Source: Campylobacter concisus (lineage in GTDB: Bacteria; Campylobacterota; Campylobacteria; Campylobacterales; Campylobacteraceae). Taken from it: a stretch of 64,000 nt of DNA. Below the pieces are notes generated by a model. It was given only the letters and a program-made list of their open reading frames with translations. It did not search any database and had not been told where the DNA came from. The position numbers were made by a program, and so were the translations under genes. The stretch spans positions 248,001 to 312,000 of the forward strand of contig NZ_PIRZ01000002.1 in the NCBI RefSeq assembly GCF_003048575.1, written 5' to 3'. Below, piece after piece: positions 63,214 through 64,000 of this stretch (position 1 is the first letter of the stretch; every line of letters begins with the position of its first letter).

Positions 63214-64000
63214 TTAACCAACTCTTGCGTATTTAAAATATGCCGCACAAGCACCCTCGCTTGAGACCATGCACGATCCTATCGGATTTTGCGGATTGCA
63301 AACTTTGCCAAAGACTTTGCACTCTGTCGGTTTTGCTAACCCTCTTAAAATTTGCCCACAAATGCAAGCCTTGCTATCTCCCGCACTCTCTACGTTGCAG
63401 TCAAACTGCACTCTGGCATCAAGATAGGCAAACTCGTCTCTTAGCTTCATACCGCTTTGTGCTATCTCACCAAGGCCTCTCCAGACAAAGTCGCATGGCT
63501 CAAAGTATTTAGCTATGAGCTCTTTTGCCTTAACATTACCTTCTTCTTTGACAGCCCTTGCGTACTCGTTGTAGACTTCATGTGTGCCTGCATTTTGCTG
63601 ACGGACTAAATTTAAGACACTTGCCATGATGTCAAGCGGCTCAAAACCGCTAATGGCAATCGGTCTTTTAAACTCATCTGCTAGCTCTTTGTAAATTTTA
63701 CTACCGGTGATGACGCTCACGTGACTTGGGCCTAAAAATGCGTCTATCTTCACGTTTTCATCGCTCATTATCGCTCTAACTGGAGCTGGGACGGTTACGT
63801 GATTTATGTGAAAATATAAATTTTTAATGCCCTGCTGAAGCACTTTTTCAACCAAATTTGCACTCATTGGCGTCGTCGTCTCAAAGCCTATGGCAAAAAA
63901 CATGACCTTTTTATCTGGATTTTGCTTAGCGATATTTAGCGCATCAAGTGGCGTGTAAAGCGCTCTTATGTCGTGTCCTTCGCCACGAAGCTTTTGCAAG
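63214..64000 (-). CDS. hypD: Hydrogenase maturation protein HypD, C-terminal part
   Basis: This is about 262 residues of HypD; the start lies beyond the right edge of the window (the family is about 370 residues). HypD holds the Fe(CN)2CO precursor with HypC. Visible are MFFAIGFETTTPM, HVTVPAPVRAIM, GPSHVSVITGS, and IAISGFEPLDIM. The C-terminal cysteine region (CICGQILRG, CKVFGKVCNPQNPIGSC and EGACAAYFKY) binds the [4Fe-4S] cluster. The operon order hypD-hypE-hypA is as in C. jejuni. Confidence 0.95.
   Translation of the reverse strand, partial: LQKLRGEGHDIRALYTPLDALNIAKQNPDKKVMFFAIGFETTTPMSANLVEKVLQQGIKNLYFHINHVTVPAPVRAIMSDENVKIDAFLGPSHVSVITGSKIYKELADEFKRPIAISGFEPLDIMASVLNLVRQQNAGTHEVYNEYARAVKEEGNVKAKELIAKYFEPCDFVWRGLGEIAQSGMKLRDEFAYLDARVQFDCNVESAGDSKACICGQILRGLAKPTECKVFGKVCNPQNPIGSCMVSSEGACAAYFKYARVG

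Noticed and set aside
62475-63236. A 253-codon plus-strand frame opposite hypE
   Set aside because: HypE on the other strand is complete with all family motifs. The plus-strand product is Ser/Pro/Leu-rich low-complexity, typical of an antisense shadow.
1-64000. CRISPR arrays, prophage, insertion sequences or defence islands
   Set aside because: No repeat-spacer pattern, transposase, integrase or phage structural gene was found. Gene order is conserved core throughout.

Overview
The window is a stretch of AT-rich chromosome from a Campylobacter, most likely a species outside the C. jejuni/C. coli group (C. concisus-like; this is inference). The evidence is gene content and order. The runs S4 protein-tsaE-lptB-rpoN, murG-ftsW, valS-metN-metI-metQ, macA-macB-outer-membrane factor, clpB/ctpA-purC-purS-purQ-plsC, mfrA-mfrB-mfrE, mltG/AsmA-icd-mdh-oorDABC and hypD-hypE-hypA all match blocks I recall from C. 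jejuni. The Tat-exported methylmenaquinol:fumarate reductase, the ferredoxin-linked 2-oxoglutarate oxidoreductase and the monomeric isocitrate dehydrogenase are also typical of the epsilonproteobacteria. I see no rRNA, CRISPR array, prophage or insertion sequence. The window is almost wholly core genome.

Layout. 1-1.9 kb: the end of a TonB-dependent siderophore receptor, overlapping a periplasmic siderophore esterase. 2-4.6 kb: an operon of S4 RNA-binding protein, TsaE, LptB and RpoN. 4.6-7.4 kb: lineage proteins of unknown role, including one with a C-terminal J-domain, plus a tRNA-Arg with a GCG anticodon. 7.4-10.5 kb: murG, ftsW and murI for peptidoglycan. 10.6-17.4 kb: a DedA protein and the valS-metNIQQ operon, which has an internal leader peptide and alternative RNA hairpins. 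17.5-24.9 kb: an alpha-2-macroglobulin and penicillin-binding protein 1C pair. 24.9-32 kb: a UvrD-like helicase and a MacAB-type tripartite efflux operon, followed by a decayed inverted copy of part of its outer-membrane gene. 32.4-38.2 kb: YqeY, Ppx/GppA, Pit phosphate transporter and ClpB. 38.4-43.3 kb: ctpA, purine genes, an SH3-like envelope protein and plsC. 43.4-47.5 kb: a chemoreceptor and HtpG. 47.6-58.1 kb: MfrEBA and the partial TCA cluster. 58.2-64 kb: MltG, an AsmA-like giant, and the hydrogenase maturation genes hypA, hypE and hypD (cut by the window end).

How it works together. The fumarate reductase and the icd-mdh-oorDABC cluster form the respiratory and reductive-branch carbon core. 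sucCD, which I recall between mdh and oorD in C. jejuni, is not there. HypADE mature the NiFe hydrogenase that would feed electrons to this respiration. ClpB and HtpG both carry HspR-type inverted repeats (CTTGA-like half sites 7 bases apart) beside their promoters, so they probably belong to one heat-shock regulon.

The most interesting signal is between metI and the first metQ. A 19-codon reading frame there has a good ribosome binding site and a Met-Cys-His-Met-Cys core. It is followed by two mutually exclusive hairpins and then a 10-bp hairpin that hides the metQ ribosome binding site. This looks like a methionine- or cysteine-responsive attenuator. Its function is inferred; the sequence elements are directly visible.
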